Source of the DNA: Fasciolopsis buskii
Lineage: Eukaryota; Platyhelminthes; Trematoda; Plagiorchiida; Fasciolidae
Length of the DNA: 64,000 nt
Assembly: GCA_008360955.1 (NCBI GenBank)
Contig: LUCM01006012.1
Coordinates: 1-64,000, forward strand
Direction of reading: 5' to 3'
In this document: in pieces, positions 1 to 10,740 of the stretch
How positions within the stretch are numbered: position 1 is the stretch's first letter
Layout: every line of letters begins with the position of its first letter
Made by a program: the position numbers and the translations under genes
The notes under the pieces: model-generated
What the model was told of the DNA's origin: nothing
Seen by the model: the letters and a program-made list of their open reading frames with translations, nothing else
Database searches by the model: none

Positions 1-268
1 GAAGGATATGGCAGTGAACCGTGAGTAGTGGTGATCGTGTTGTCATCTTCTATCGAATCAGAGTGATTGAAAGAGTGCGTTTGTACAGTTAGACTATGTT
101 CCTTGAGTTGGCTACGTCAGCATCTTTTCTTTTCACACCTGTGTAGCTCCACTCCCTGTTCTTTCTGGATATGCACTTTTTATGGGAACAGTGAACCGTG
201 GGAAAATGTAGTGGTCTCTGAGGCTTGTCCTGCTGTTTGATGCTGAACGATGATGGTGATGATTATTG
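1..268 (+). mobile_element. LINE-A copy A1, 3' end only
   Basis: The window opens inside the last codons of a LINE ORF (the DMAVNRE end that closes other copies of this family), followed by its 3' UTR. It matches the 3' ends at 15430-15690 (+) and, reversed, at 2687-2950. It ends in the family terminus GCTGAACGATGATGGTGATGA, an ATG-rich short repeat. The rest of the element lies upstream of the window. No functional protein is encoded here. Confidence 0.85.
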
Positions 269-279
269 CTCACCTGGAG

Positions 280-1805
280 ACAGGACCAACTGGGGCTTTT
301 AATTTGATCTTGGTTTTCATGGTCATCCCCTACACCTGATTTGCTTCGGTTTTGGCTTCCACTTCAAAACATGGTCTGCTCAAAAAAAGAGATGGAAGAT
401 CAACCAGAAAGTAGGCTGAAAAATTGTAGAAGAAATATTTTCAATGCAAAAACAGTGTGGACTGTGGCATGGAGCCGTATCATTTGTTTTCAACCGTTGT
501 TTGTAGAGGGGGCCTCGTGTACCCCAACCTGGTGGTCTCAATTGGACCCACATGGGTGAGGCCGCTAGTTGCGGTTTTCATACCTTTTTGCCATGTCGCC
601 CAATGATAATCATGACCATTCTTCCAATCAGCACACCTCGAGGGATAGCATGCACCAAGGTAACCGTTTTGTGACCACGCGCAAAATACGACTCAACCAC
701 TCTATATTCAGACTCACTGCCTCTTCTAAAGATCGAATCCTAGGGCATAATACAGTACACCTAACCTCTGAGTTACTGGATAGTTTTCCCATCGTATTCT
801 ACCAATACTATGAGGACGTTGGCGTTCAAACAACGAATGCCCCCTTTCTGAGCTTCATGATGGAATCAACCTCGGTTGCTGTGTAAACCGAACCTTTGGC
901 CCATGATCAAATGTCGCGCCGGTGCCACAAGTGACTCAAGCCGACAGTTGTCAGTCAGGAATTCTATGTGCGCGAAGGCACTTCATCCGATATACGACCA
1001 CCAGTTGAGATGCAACTACGCTAGTTTAATCTTTCTGCTTCAACAGGCGATATGCACAGGGGCATTCTACACTACAAAACAGTCACTTGCTCGCTATGCA
1101 CACTCTCCATTCACACACTGGATACTTGCTTTCGCTAACATGGATACATGTTATCAGTTTGTTATTTTTCATAAAACCAACTGGTACAAATGAATGTCAA
1201 GACATTCGCTAAATGAACTAGCATGTAAACTGAGTTCTCAGAAAATTATTTAACTGCTCTATAGGTGAAGTAACGTATAGATGAATTCTGTAACCAAAGG
1301 GATGAAAAGGGTTGTAGGTGAAAAGTGAAGTTTATTGTTCTGTTCTTAGAGGAAGACTGTAGGCGTGTGAGAATGCAAGGTTGCAGTGTTCCACACTATA
1401 ACAGCCCGTAAGAGATGGCTGAAAGACTGCGGTATCTAGTGACAAGCTTGATAAGAGTGACTAGCTTCCAGTGATGTGCAGGGAAGCACTACAGGATGGG
1501 TGCTTGCCGAGACAAGCTTCGACGGACGCATTCCAAAAGAATAAATGCTGAAGAGCGAGTGACGTTTCAAATAAATTGAGTTTTGGAGGAAGTAAACGTA
1601 ATAGTTGTGAGAGCTCCAGATGTGTTCCGGGTGGAATTTAACCAAACTTTCTGGGCTGCTATACAAGGCGAAAGACCGTTAGTAAGACATGGCCGTTGAG
1701 TACAGGTATGCGATGACTGTCGGTATTTGAACAGCGATGTACTGCTAGGGTACGTGGGGGAATTGCCTTAGCAATACTAAAGTTGCGCATAAGGCATTGG
1801 GACAT
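280..1805. other. Unassigned stretch, no recognised gene
   Basis: Only short ORFs occur here, such as 569-886 (105 codons) and 876-1193 (105 codons), and none has a motif I recognise. Bases 1300-1805 may be worn upstream parts of the LINE whose RT piece starts at about 1810, but I could not align them. No tRNA, rRNA or promoter signal was seen. Confidence 0.4.
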
Positions 1806-1809
1806 AAAA

Positions 1810-2018
1810 CCCAGTCCGTCGGACGAGCATTGCATTTGAGTAGACCGCGGTAGTTGATATAACGCGAACTGTCACGTTCATTCGGGACGACTAGTGTTGC
1901 TCGAAAGGAATGCCCCATTTCGCCATTCTCATTTAACCTCGTCGTAGACGAGATAATAGAAAGTTATCTAGGACTCCATGATGTGGTTTTCAAATTAGTT
2001 GTGGGTACAAAGCTCTGA
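1810..2018 (+). mobile_element. LINE reverse transcriptase fragment (probably LINE-B, copy B1)
   Basis: The frame through 1866-2018 reads ELSRSFGTTS, then KECPISPFSFNLVVDEIIE. This is the region around RT motif B, normally GELSSSF..SGVRQGCPxSPFLFNFVxDE. The RQG of RQGCP has become RKE, and in-frame stops lie just upstream, so it is a dead fragment. It stops just before an AT microsatellite. The match to the family is clear. The choice of B over A rests on a short stretch and is tentative. Confidence 0.7.
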
Positions 2019-2023
2019 CTCAT

Positions 2024-2062
2024 CATATATATATGTATATTATATATATATATATATATATT
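2024..2062. repeat. AT microsatellite
   Basis: A run of alternating A and T with one G interruption directly follows the LINE RT fragment and lies about 35 bp before a copy of repeat X. Confidence 0.95.
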
Positions 2063-2095
2063 TACAAGCTTTGCGAACCGCGAGCCATTAGAATT

Positions 2096-2222
2096 ATGGC
2101 GAAGGACGAGAACAGTGAGCATGAAAAATGACTAGAAATAGTACACAGAATTCATCACACATGAAGGCTTCCTTACTCTCTACCTTCGCGTCATCGGTTA
2201 TCCGTTTTCTTTTGTGATGTAA
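2096..2222 (+). repeat. Repeat X, copy 1 (unknown family)
   Basis: The segment starts ATGGCGAAGGACGAGAACAG and contains TTCATCACACATGAAGGCTTCC. The same block, diverged, recurs at 7588-7718 (+) and more weakly at 30595-30672 (+). Two of the three copies lie beside LINE RT sequence and two lie just after an AT microsatellite. It could be part of a LINE 3' UTR or a small separate element. No coding function is claimed. Confidence 0.6.
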
Positions 2223-2225
2223 ACT

Positions 2226-2686
2226 AACGCATGATCGGAGTCGAGGATTGTTCTCCAGTACGTTTGGCAGTCTCGTAAACAGCCTCACCACTTGTTACTA
2301 ACTGCGTCTTGATGGATCCTTCTATCATTGACGCCAGATGGCTGAAGGAATGCACGCTGGTCAGAGCGGAGAACCAACAACCGTTCACACTTTTCTGAAC
2401 GACAAAATTGAAAGTAAGAGGGCCTCCTAGGTGCGTTTTCCCGAAGACAGCCGCCCTATTCAAGCATTCGTGTTTGTGTGACTCATTTTGCACTACCAGT
2501 TCACCATAATGAGTTTGAAAATTAAGAGGGTATGTGGCTTTTTGTGTAATGACGCTGCTGCAATGCTTCCAGTTTCTGAGGCTCAGATCCCCTCGCGAGC
2601 AATATAGGTTTTGAGTCAGTGCTTTTACTCTAGAATGTTGTGATGTTTGTTTGAAATGGTGATTAAGCCACATTATTATTTGGTCT
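2226..2686. other. Unassigned, downstream of LINE-A copy A2
   Basis: A 168-codon open frame on the minus strand (2224-2730) begins in the LINE-A 3' UTR and reads its CAT/ATG tail as a run of Asp. It then continues through sequence I do not recognise. The open frame is therefore probably accidental. Nothing else is visible. Confidence 0.45.
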
Positions 2687-3258
2687 TCATCATCATCATC
2701 ATCCTTCAGCGTTAAACGGCAGAAAGGCAAGCCTCACTGACCGCTGCCTTTTTCCAGAGTTACCCGTTTCTACAAAAAGAGTGAATGTCCAAGGGGAACA
2801 GGGAATGGACCTACACATATATGAAAAGGAAAGATGATGCTACGGCCAATTCATGGAACACAGTCTAACTGTACAAACGCACTCTTTCAATCACTCTGAT
2901 TCGATAGAAGATGACAACACGATCACCACTACTCACGGTTCACTGCCATATCCTTCAGTGTCTCCGGCCAGCTAGTTGACGGGTCTTTCGGACCCCGACG
3001 ACGAAGACGTGAGACACCTACTTTACCTAGGTTCGCTGTACATTTTCTCATTCCACGTTCCCACGTCACCTGATCACCTTCACATGGCTTCCTCCATTCC
3101 TTGGGAGGAACACAAAATAGGACACGATATGGTAGACGAGTGTTTGACATACGCAACACGTGACCCAACCAGTGTATCCTACCAAGTTTCATACGCTGAA
3201 ACAAGGTATTCTGAGAGCCGGCACCTAGTACTAGACTTCTGACCTCGCTGCGGCACAG
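2687..3258 (-). mobile_element. LINE-A copy A2, 5'-truncated 3' end
   Basis: On the minus strand this copy starts (5'-truncated) at about 3258 inside the C-terminal region of the ORF. It runs through the 3' UTR and ends in (ATG)n at 2687-2703. It aligns with 15140-15690 of copy A5. A short 5'-truncated copy ending in a simple repeat is the usual product of target-primed reverse transcription. Confidence 0.9.
2929..3258 (-). pseudogene. LINE-A ORF C-terminal remnant
   Basis: About 110 codons of the LINE ORF downstream of the RT domain. It contains IHWLGHVLRM, then PPKEWRKP and VGVSRLRRRGPKD, and ends in DMAVNRE. These match the C-terminal tail of copies A3 and A5 and of trematode LINE proteins generally. 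This tail has no catalytic residues. The RT and endonuclease domains are missing because of 5' truncation, so the piece cannot encode a working protein. The start Met at 3267 is accidental. Confidence 0.85.
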
Positions 3259-3259
3259 T

Positions 3260-4323
3260 ACACACATGGTCTTAGTAACTGATGTTTGGTTTTGGATGTT
3301 TATTAATCAAATCCGGCTCGGAGTCATTCGTTGTCATTGGGTGGATTCTAAATGAGACAAATTTATAAATCTGATTTTTCTGTGGTTGGTTGTATGAATA
3401 CAATATCGCCTCTGCTAAAACACACGTGTGCAGCTTTTCTGGAAAGTGTTATAATACGAAAATCTGTGCATCCCCACAGACTGCTGTCCTGGCTTTCGTA
3501 AACGCCGTTTTGCACCACGGCACGCTTGCCAATCTTCCACTGTATGGTGAGTCCTTGAAGCGTGTTAACGCCAGCCTGACCGCCAGGCAGTGTTTATCCT
3601 CTGCTTTTTAAATTCAGAACGAATGTGACACAGTAGAGACTGGGATTTTTCATCGATTCATTGTGAGAAAACCAAGAGCTAGCCATCCCCGGGCCCTTTA
3701 TTTATCAGATATGTGTTTAATGGGTGGATTCCAGAAGGCCAAGCAACAGTTACACGATAGTGGTATCCACTCCTCATTGGGATTCGTGTTCAGCTCACAT
3801 CTGGAAACGTCCTGACATCAGGAATCTGAAATTGGGAATCATAGTTTGCAGTCTCATCACCCTGATCGCCGGAATATTAGTTGCTTCTCATGGACACGCT
3901 TCTCAGGACACTACTGTGTGCCTGGCAATCGCCTTCTTTTTTGTGCACTTTCTGCCCGTGCTGGACAAGGTTGGGAAAAGACACGGCGGTCAGGCTATGA
4001 CTTGCCCTAGAGGTTGAAGAAGTTAGCTTTGGTTTTGCCCTCGGTTGGTTCCGCGCGCCTTCTTGGTTGGGGCATAAGGGATAAGAATTATTGTTGGTTG
4101 GAAATGTTCAGAAACGACGTCAGTGGCGCGACTGCTGTATGGTCCATATGTAAAACTCGTTCCCCTTAAGAACACCGAAAACAACCGAAAAATCACAGAT
4201 GTATGCGTTGAAAAAAACAGTTGGTTTGTTGCTCTCTATTATGGTTTCCTCCACTACCCACTTTCTGCAAAGTTCTATTTGCGTGCTGTAGCCTTTCGAC
4301 CATGCTTTTTTGAGTCAGTGTAA
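3260..4323. other. Unassigned stretch
   Basis: No recognised gene. The ORF at 3724-4017 (+, 97 codons) has a hydrophobic central part (LGIIVCSLITLIAGILVA and a second shorter apolar run) that could be membrane spans. I recognise no family, splice structure or homologous neighbour, so I do not call it a gene. Confidence 0.4.
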
Positions 4324-4324
4324 T

Positions 4325-4351
4325 CATATATATATATACATATATATATTA
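4325..4351. repeat. AT microsatellite, left of MITE
   Basis: Alternating AT/TA run. The last TA (4350-4351) would be one half of the target duplication of the adjacent MITE. Confidence 0.9.
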
Positions 4352-4461
4352 GAGGTGAGAAGGCGTATACTGAGTTATAACGTTTATTGTGACATCAAAC
4401 GTGACAACGAGTCGCAGTTCGGATCGAAACGTCACAGTAAACGTGTACGCCTTGTCACCTC
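4352..4461. mobile_element. Palindromic MITE with TA target duplication
   Basis: A 110 bp element. Its ends are GAGGTGAGAAGGCGTATAC at the left and, read on the other strand, GAGGTGACAAGGCGTACAC at the right: 17 of 19 positions are identical. A further 12-13 bp of imperfect inner stem follows after an 11 nt offset on the left arm (GTTTATTGTGAC against GTTTACTGTGAC). It is flanked by TA on both sides and lies in AT-rich microsatellite sequence. There is no coding capacity. TA duplication plus terminal inverted repeats fit a Tc1/mariner-type non-autonomous element, but no parent transposase is in the window. Confidence 0.7.
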
Positions 4462-4496
4462 TAAAATATGTAACCAGAACTGCAAATATTTTCACT

Positions 4497-4516
4497 CATA
4501 TATATATATATATATA
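4497..4516. repeat. AT microsatellite, right of MITE
   Basis: Alternating AT run 35 bp to the right of the MITE. Together with 4325-4351 it suggests insertion into a longer AT tract. Confidence 0.9.
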
Positions 4517-5985
4517 ACTTTTGGGCTTTGTGCAACCAAATACGCTGCGGGACTGCAGCGTTGTTTCCCGTAGCCTGATTTACGGTTTATGCATTTTTCC
4601 TGGTCACGCAGATTGGATGGTTTTTCCCCCTACCTTTTGGGTTGGTAAGTTTTATCCACCCACTTGGATGCGTCCTTATTCTCACGCTGAATACTTTTTC
4701 ACTGCGGCCCTAGACTCTTATGACCCCAACTTGGTTTGGCTGACCTGCCTAATGCCTCACTGGAGTGTGGCCACTGGGGCACACCTCAGCTCCGTGAGGG
4801 CTGAGCAAGCGATTTGGATCAATGAGATGGCGGGTGCACCATCAGGCACGAAAGTCTGCTTTCTCGGATGTGTTTCTTCGTCAAGATGCCTATACACTAT
4901 CCTGATCAGGATGACTAACTTATTCTACTACGAAAACTTTAGTCGCGAAACGATAGTAACGTCAGAAAATAATTATTCATGCAAAAGGGGCACTTTTTAA
5001 CTTTTAATCACGGTTATTATTACGGCTGGTTTATTCGGGAAAGGGATCCCTTAGCGAGTCTGGTTGGTATTACTTATTTCAGCCCTATAGTGGCTACCTT
5101 CATCACTGTTAGTGAAAATGCGTTGCTACTCCATCAGTCTTTCAGTTTAGGCTGTATCTAATGATCTTGATTTTGTGGCATATTGTGATCTCAACCGAAT
5201 ATGGTAGCTTTCAAATGGAAACCTGGTGTCTACTTTCTAATTGATGTGCACTCATATCATGCACAACGTCCCATTTAACGAATCACTGGTTCCTAGTGGC
5301 CCCATATTTCATTCAAACGTTTATCCAGAACTTCAGTCGGACGCACTAGAGGGAACTTCGGTGTTGGCTTTCTCGCCGCCTTCGATTAGCATTTCAGTTA
5401 CGTTGAGTTTGCTTTCGTTATCTGATACCCATCACCGTCTGTAATGCAATCACTGTTGCGCATACAGTAGTATGTTGTTCTTAAGCTGGAGACCTCAGCC
5501 GTCCATATGTACTGTTTTCAGAAAAGTCGCATTCAGAGTTCAAGTCCTGCCGTTTTTTGGGCTAAGCTGATTAGATTGATCGGACTGGTACCACAGGGAT
5601 GATATTGCCGCAGCTTAAATATCTGTTAGGCCGTATCCTTATACTCGCACCTCTTCGTTGTTGACGTTGTATTTGACCAGGGACTTGTTACTGAGTAACT
5701 TGTCCTCAATTACTTTCTGACTAAATAAACTGTTAATCACAATTCTTTCTGATCACTTCCTTTCAACTGAACTTTTAGGATACTTCCGTCAGCCTGTTGA
5801 TTTGTGAAGTCTCCCGTTCAGCACAGCATTCGTATTCCGTATGAAACAATTTTGGTTGAATATCCAGAGTTCTTATGGTCCAATCTGACCCTATGGTGGT
5901 AAAACAAAATGAATTATAACATTATGTGAAAAGCAAATGCTGCGGTACTGCATACAGTGTGACACAAGTCCCTGAGACATCAATG
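4517..5985. other. Unassigned stretch with one 159-codon ORF
   Basis: The ORF at 4521-5000 (+) is long for this window, but I recognise no domain. It has scattered aromatic residues and no clear signal peptide, repeats or catalytic motif. ORFs 4979-5161 and 5241-5444 are short. No LINE, SINE or tRNA match was found. It could be a chance ORF or an old element. Confidence 0.35.
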
Positions 5986-5989
5986 GAGC

Positions 5990-6205
5990 AAAAGCCTGGG
6001 AAATGACCACGATCAGAGTTCAGTAGGGGGGTTCAGGGAAATGAAAAAGGCTGTGGCTACCAGCAGTAACTATAACCTTTGCTGACTGATTGGGGGTACT
6101 GATCCACCAAAAATAGGTTTGAGCGAGGTGACCAGAGAATTCGAACTCCCACTGATTTAGTCTCGGTGGCGTTCAGTTTAGTTCGTCCAACGTGACAGTA
6201 GTTCT
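5990..6205 (-). mobile_element. tRNA-derived SINE-like copy
   Basis: On the minus strand a box-B-like GAGTTCGAATTCTC (around 6130-6143) is preceded at about the right distance by a weak box-A-like region (around 6160-6190). It is followed by a non-tRNA body. The box B is good and box A is poor. It ends shortly before the LINE-B copy. Boundaries are estimates. Confidence 0.45.
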
Positions 6206-6289
6206 CCCGCCTATGTCTGTAACCGAACATTACAAGTAAGTACCAGTCTTCTGGCAGAATTTGCTGTCATCCAGACGATAGATTTTCTA

Positions 6290-7440
6290 AAAAGACGAAG
6301 CTGATGGGTCAGACGTTTTGTTTCCGTCCTTATTGACGGAGGATAACAAAGTGCTTACATTGGAGTTAACAAAACATTTGGGATCAACCTGGGCGATAGA
6401 ATAGATTCAAAAAGATTGGTGTAAATCGGTGCTTGTACTTATTTGCAAGAAAGGCAATAGGTCCTCGTATGAGAACCACAGGAATTGGTTTGATGAGCGT
6501 TGCTTCGAAGCTCCCTTGCAGGCACTGTCCTCTACCGATTAACCAATGCCCGTGAAAAGTGCATGCATAGAAATCAAGGCGATGTCCGTCTTGACCTAGG
6601 TTTTATTGACCAAGTGTTCGCTGTGCGACAGATATTAGAGCATAGGCACAGATTTCGTAGACTCACGATTTCTGTCTTTCTTGATTTGAAAGCGGCGTTT
6701 CACTCAGTCGATCGTGCAATTCTTTGGCACTGAAGGGTGTGGCAGAGAGATTCATTTCACGTATCCAATTTCTGTATGCGCACATCCGAACCGGACTTCG
6801 TGCTTACGTCGATGTTTCATCCTAGTTCACCACGATAAGTGATTTTCTTCAGGGCTTACCATTTTTGTCTCTAACTTTGCCATTGAGATGGTTATGGAGA
6901 TAGCCCCAGTTTTACGTGAGAATGGTTCCATTGATATTTGTTCACACAGGAACCCGTTGGACTTGAAATATGCGGATGACGTTGTGGTACTGATTGAGGA
7001 CACGGGTAAGTTGCAGGACTTTCTCGGTCGTCTGATCGATAGTGTAGATATGCTTGGGATGCTTTTTAAACCTTTGAAATGTAAAATGCTGTTGCAGGAC
7101 TGGATTGGCTCAAAGCCGAACGTTGTTCTTGCGGGGGAACAACTTGATGGGGTGGGTAGACTTAGTTACTCGGGTTGTTTTATCTCACCTATTAGTCGTA
7201 TATAGGACGAAGGATACGGAAAACTCGATTGGAATTGACTAATTTGAAACATGTGGCGTGGTCGTTGACGTTTAGTTAACAAAGGTCGATTAGCAGTAAA
7301 TTCGGTACTGTTATACGGTTCAGAATCACGCCCCTTGAAAGCAGTAGGCGTGTGTAGACTTTCGGCGTTTGGACACCGGTTTCTTTGTATTCTTGGTAGG
7401 ATATAGTCGGAGAATTTTGAGGGTAAACCAGGGATTAGGC
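6290..7440 (+). pseudogene. LINE-B reverse transcriptase relic
   Basis: In order, the frames give KADGSDVLFPSLL (RT N-terminal region), VLICKKGNRSSYENHR (motif of the VPIFKKG..NYRGISL type), IDQVFAVRQILEHRHRF then FLDLKAAFHSVDR (motif A; the usual AFDS is AFHS), and LDLKYADDVVVL (motif C, YADD intact at 6969-6980). KCKMLLQDW follows, then LLYGSESRPLK (normally LYGCETWPL). The catalytic Asp of motif A is lost, and frameshifts and stops separate the blocks. The product would have been the RNA-directed DNA polymerase of a non-LTR retrotransposon. It is related to, but distinct from, LINE-A (FLDLKAAF rather than FLDLKGAF). Confidence 0.85.
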
Positions 7441-7587
7441 TAGGGTATTGTGCTCTTGAGTTCCATATTTCATATGGTAAATGGACGTGAATAGATCAAG
7501 ATGTTTGGGATATGCATGCCTGCAAGAAGCTCTCCTGTACACAAATGTTTTACACAAATCCGTGTACAAATCATGCTCCATCTCAAC

Positions 7588-7718
7588 CTTGGCGAAGGAC
7601 GAAGATGATGGACAAGAAAGGGGAAAGAAAAAGAAACTGCAAAGTTCGCCGCACATGATAGCTTCCTTTACCTCTGCGTCGTCGGCTATCCATCGGGATC
7701 CGTCTTTCTTTGTGGACT
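7588..7718 (+). repeat. Repeat X, copy 2
   Basis: It starts TGGCGAAGGACGAAGATGAT and continues through a purine-rich run to TCCTTTACCTCTGCGTCGTC, parallel to 2096-2222. It lies between two LINE-B C-terminal pieces, so it is either an insertion in that element or a rearranged part of it. Confidence 0.6.
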
Positions 7719-8344
7719 TGATACTGCTCGGTTGCCCAAACCGATGTAGGGTTGACTTAGGGTGTTCTACTTCTAACAATCTAATCCACAGGGCAGCAGA
7801 GCGATCTGAGGATCACATAACCTGCTGTGGATTAACGATTGATTATCCGGTTCATACGCCCTTCGGATGGGGCCAGACATCCTGGGTGTCCAGCACATCC
7901 CTTCACCACAGATGCTGGTGAGCACAGCCGTATGCTCCGTGCGCCGCCCGTAGTTGGTTTGGAACCAGGTTTTAGCCATTTCCTCTAGACTGGCCACTGA
8001 TAAACAATCAAACCGACGGTTGGCGCCAGGCGTTCGCGTTTTGGTGAAGCCTTCGTCCTAAGGGGGCAGTGCGTAGGACTTTCTCAGCAGAGGGTACTTG
8101 AGATGTAAAATCATTCGGTAGGATTTCGATGTGGTTCGGAACCTGAGACACCCACTCCCGACCATGCTCAGACGTAGGGAGGCAACGCTTACCTCGCTGT
8201 ACGCTGTTCCTCGAGGCATGCAGTGACTGGAAGATGGGTCGGTGTGGGTCCAGTTAGATTACCGACTGGGATCCACAAGGTTCTTTCTCCAGACGATGGT
8301 TGAGGACCGCAGGTGATATGGCTTAGTTCCCGTATTTTCTGTAT

Positions 8345-8840
8345 AGTTCTTCAACTTATCGTTTTGCTATATGTCTTTCACGATTTCTCGGTATTTTTTC
8401 TTCTTTGTGCAGATGGAGTTATGGAGTAGCATCCGAAGCCAGGGCACATTGATGCAAGGATAATGGTTCTGAAACTGATCTCATCTGAGCAAAGGGCGAT
8501 GGCGAGTCGCCAAACTTGATCCTGAGTGGCGTTGAAACGCTTATGGTCTCAACTGGTCAGACGTGATGATTCATGTAGTGACTGCGAACTGCTACGTACT
8601 ACCAGAGCAGCGGGTGAACCAAGAATTCGTATATCTGATGTTTTGGGGATGAAAGTAACTTATTCCACCTAACCACCGTTTCTTTGTTTTTTAACGTTCG
8701 TCACAACCCACGGTCCGATGATTACTTCTCTTCCAAACTACATCATTTCAATAGTCTTAGGATTTGGTGATTCATCACTGATCATGGGATCACGCATCAA
8801 CATGCTACTGGAGCTGACAAACAATGACATGTATCCAGTC
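8345..8840. other. Unassigned
   Basis: About 500 bp between two LINE copies. It may contain LINE-B 3' UTR (8345-8640), but I have no second copy to prove it. No ORF of note. Confidence 0.35.
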
Positions 8841-9207
8841 AATAGTATCATCATTATCGTTCTGCGATAAACAGCAAGACAAGCCTCACAAACCACTACA
8901 TTTTTCCACGGTTATATATTTCTATAAGAAAGAGTAAATATCCAAAGGGAACAGGGGTGGATCTACACAGGCGGAAAAAGATGAGACGTTGCTGTAGCAA
9001 ACACACGGAACACAGCCTAACTGTACAAACGCACCCTTTCAATCATTCTGATTTAATGGAAAATAACACGATCACCACTGTTCGCGTTTTATTGCCGTAT
9101 CCTTCAGTATCTCCAGCCACCTATTTGACGAGTCTTTCGGACCCCAACTACGAAGACGTGAGACACGTACTCTTCGTAAGTTCGCAGTGCATTTTCTCAT
9201 TCCACGT

Positions 9208-10417
9208 TCCCACTTCATCTGCTGATCTCAACATGGTTTCTACCACTCGGTGGGAACAACTCAGAATGGGACACGATATGATGGACGACTGTTCGCCATA
9301 CGCAACACATGAGCCAATCCACCTAGTGTACTAGCCCTCACACGCTGAGGAAAGTTTTTCCGAGAACCAACACTTAATACTAGATTCCTCAGCGCTACAT
9401 TACTCACCCGGTCACCCCATCCAATCCTAGCGATTTTACCTAGACATCGGCGATAGAAAACACCCAAGTGACAAACACATCCGACACTCATATCCCATGT
9501 CTCACAACCATACAACAGAACTGGGCGCAATGCAGCGCAGTACACGTGACGTTTCAACTTCAGTGAAATATCAGACCAACACTGCAAACGTTTCAGTCCA
9601 TCAAACGCCGCTCGAGTCTTCGATATACGTGTGCTTACCTCTAATGCCCTGCTACCATCCTTCTACACAGCTATCAAGGTAAGTCGCCAGTTCCTCTCCA
9701 ACCAGTATCAGGTTCGGCACTACTGTCGTCCAATCCTGTAGCAGCACTTCACACTTTGAGGTTGCAAACCACATGCCGAACCGAGCTAAAGACTGCGAGA
9801 ATCTGTCCAGTGCACTTTGTGCATGGTCCGCGGATTCGAACAGACAGATGACGTCATGTGTGTATTCTAGGTCACACAGGTTCTCATCATTTCCCATTTC
9901 TATCCCTGTATCCTCGAAACTTCCTAAAAAATCTTCCATCACCGCATCCATGACGAAGTTGAACAGGAATGAAAGGTGGGACATCCCAGTCGAACGCCGC
10001 TAATCATTCAGAATGAACTTGATAGTGCATCGTATACTCTCACGCAACCATATGTATGCAAGTACAATGCTCGCAACAGGTTCACAAACTTCGTTGGCAT
10101 ACCCTTCCGGTGGAGAGCATTGAATGGTGCTGGTTGATCCGCGGAGTCGAAAGCGCCTTTCAAGTCCAGAAAGCCTACGATCGTAGGGCGGCAGTGTGTG
10201 TGTGGCGCGTTTCGAGTAACTGGCGAAGAATGAATATCTGGTTGATGCAACCTCGACCGGGACAAAATCCGGCCTGCTGTTCGCGGATATAACTCGCGAA
10301 TTGGTGTCAAACGGTGCACCATTATCAAAGCTAACACCTTAGTAACTATCGGAATTAAACTAATCCCACGGTGATTGCTACAGTCACTCCGTTGGCTCTT
10401 CTTGAAGATGGGTACGA
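9208..10417 (+). repeat. 1.21 kb near-identical direct repeat, copy 1
   Basis: Matches 16512-17721 at a constant offset of 7304 with one difference that I found (G at 9537, A at 16841). It lies wholly inside LINE-A copy A3. To the right of 10417 the two LINE copies remain alignable but are clearly more diverged. To the left of 9208 the partner changes to a different junction. Confidence 0.95.
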
Positions 10418-10740
10418 TCAGTGCCTCGCTGTCACGATAACGGAATGTGCGCCTCGTTCCAAATATCATAAAGCAGGGAGGTAAGTGATTTTATCAGCGC
10501 TTCTCCATCCAATTTGAAAAGAACCGGGGGAAGGTCGTCGGGACCGGTTGCTTTTCCACTCTTCAGAAGTCGAATATTCGACTGCACTTCTGCTTTTTGG
10601 GGGGTTGACAAGCACCTTCGAAAGATTCGCAGCTGGAGACGTCGGACTAAATACAAATGAGTGTGACCAGCTAAACAGATCCTTGAAGTGCTCTGCCCAA
10701 CGGTCCACCCTTTGTTGTTTACAATGGATGCGGTTCAATA
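9255..10740 (-). pseudogene. LINE-A RT and C-terminal ORF relic (copy A3)
   Basis: Read 5' to 3' on the minus strand: DRWAEHFKDLFSW (linker, about 10700), GKATGPDDLPPVLFKL (RT start), VPIFKKSQRSDCSNHRGISL, FLDLKGAFDSADQ (motif A, Asp kept), LRALYLHTYG, LCDLEYTHDVICLF (motif C), CEVLLQDW, and LLYGCETW followed by ARIGWGDRVSNVALR (C-terminal tail). Motif C reads YTHD instead of YADD (9853-9864), so one catalytic Asp is lost. Several frameshifts split the frame, for example between 10008 and 9984. The motif B region is deleted or scrambled. It is a dead copy of a non-LTR retrotransposon polymerase. Confidence 0.88.

Larger units (their letters stand above)
6240..8340 (+). mobile_element. LINE-B copy B2, RT to C-terminus, interrupted by repeat X
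   Basis: A degenerate LINE lacking its endonuclease half. RT sequence runs from about 6290 to 7440. The RWLGHVLR-type segment is at about 7480-7540 (seen as RSRCLGYACL). C-terminal pieces (DWKMGR, VGPVRLP, WDPQGSFSRRWLRTAGDMA in different frames) lie at about 8190-8320. Between them sits repeat X (7588-7718) and unrecognised sequence to about 8160. The end near 8340 is where the LINE tail ceases to match; no ATG-rich terminus is visible. Confidence 0.75.

Noticed and set aside
2224..2730. 168-codon minus-strand ORF as a gene
   Set aside because: Its start lies in the LINE-A 3' UTR and its Asp run is the ATG-rich tail read in frame; the rest matches nothing I know.
3724..4017. Small membrane protein gene
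   Set aside because: Two apolar runs only; no family, splice sites or transcript evidence visible.
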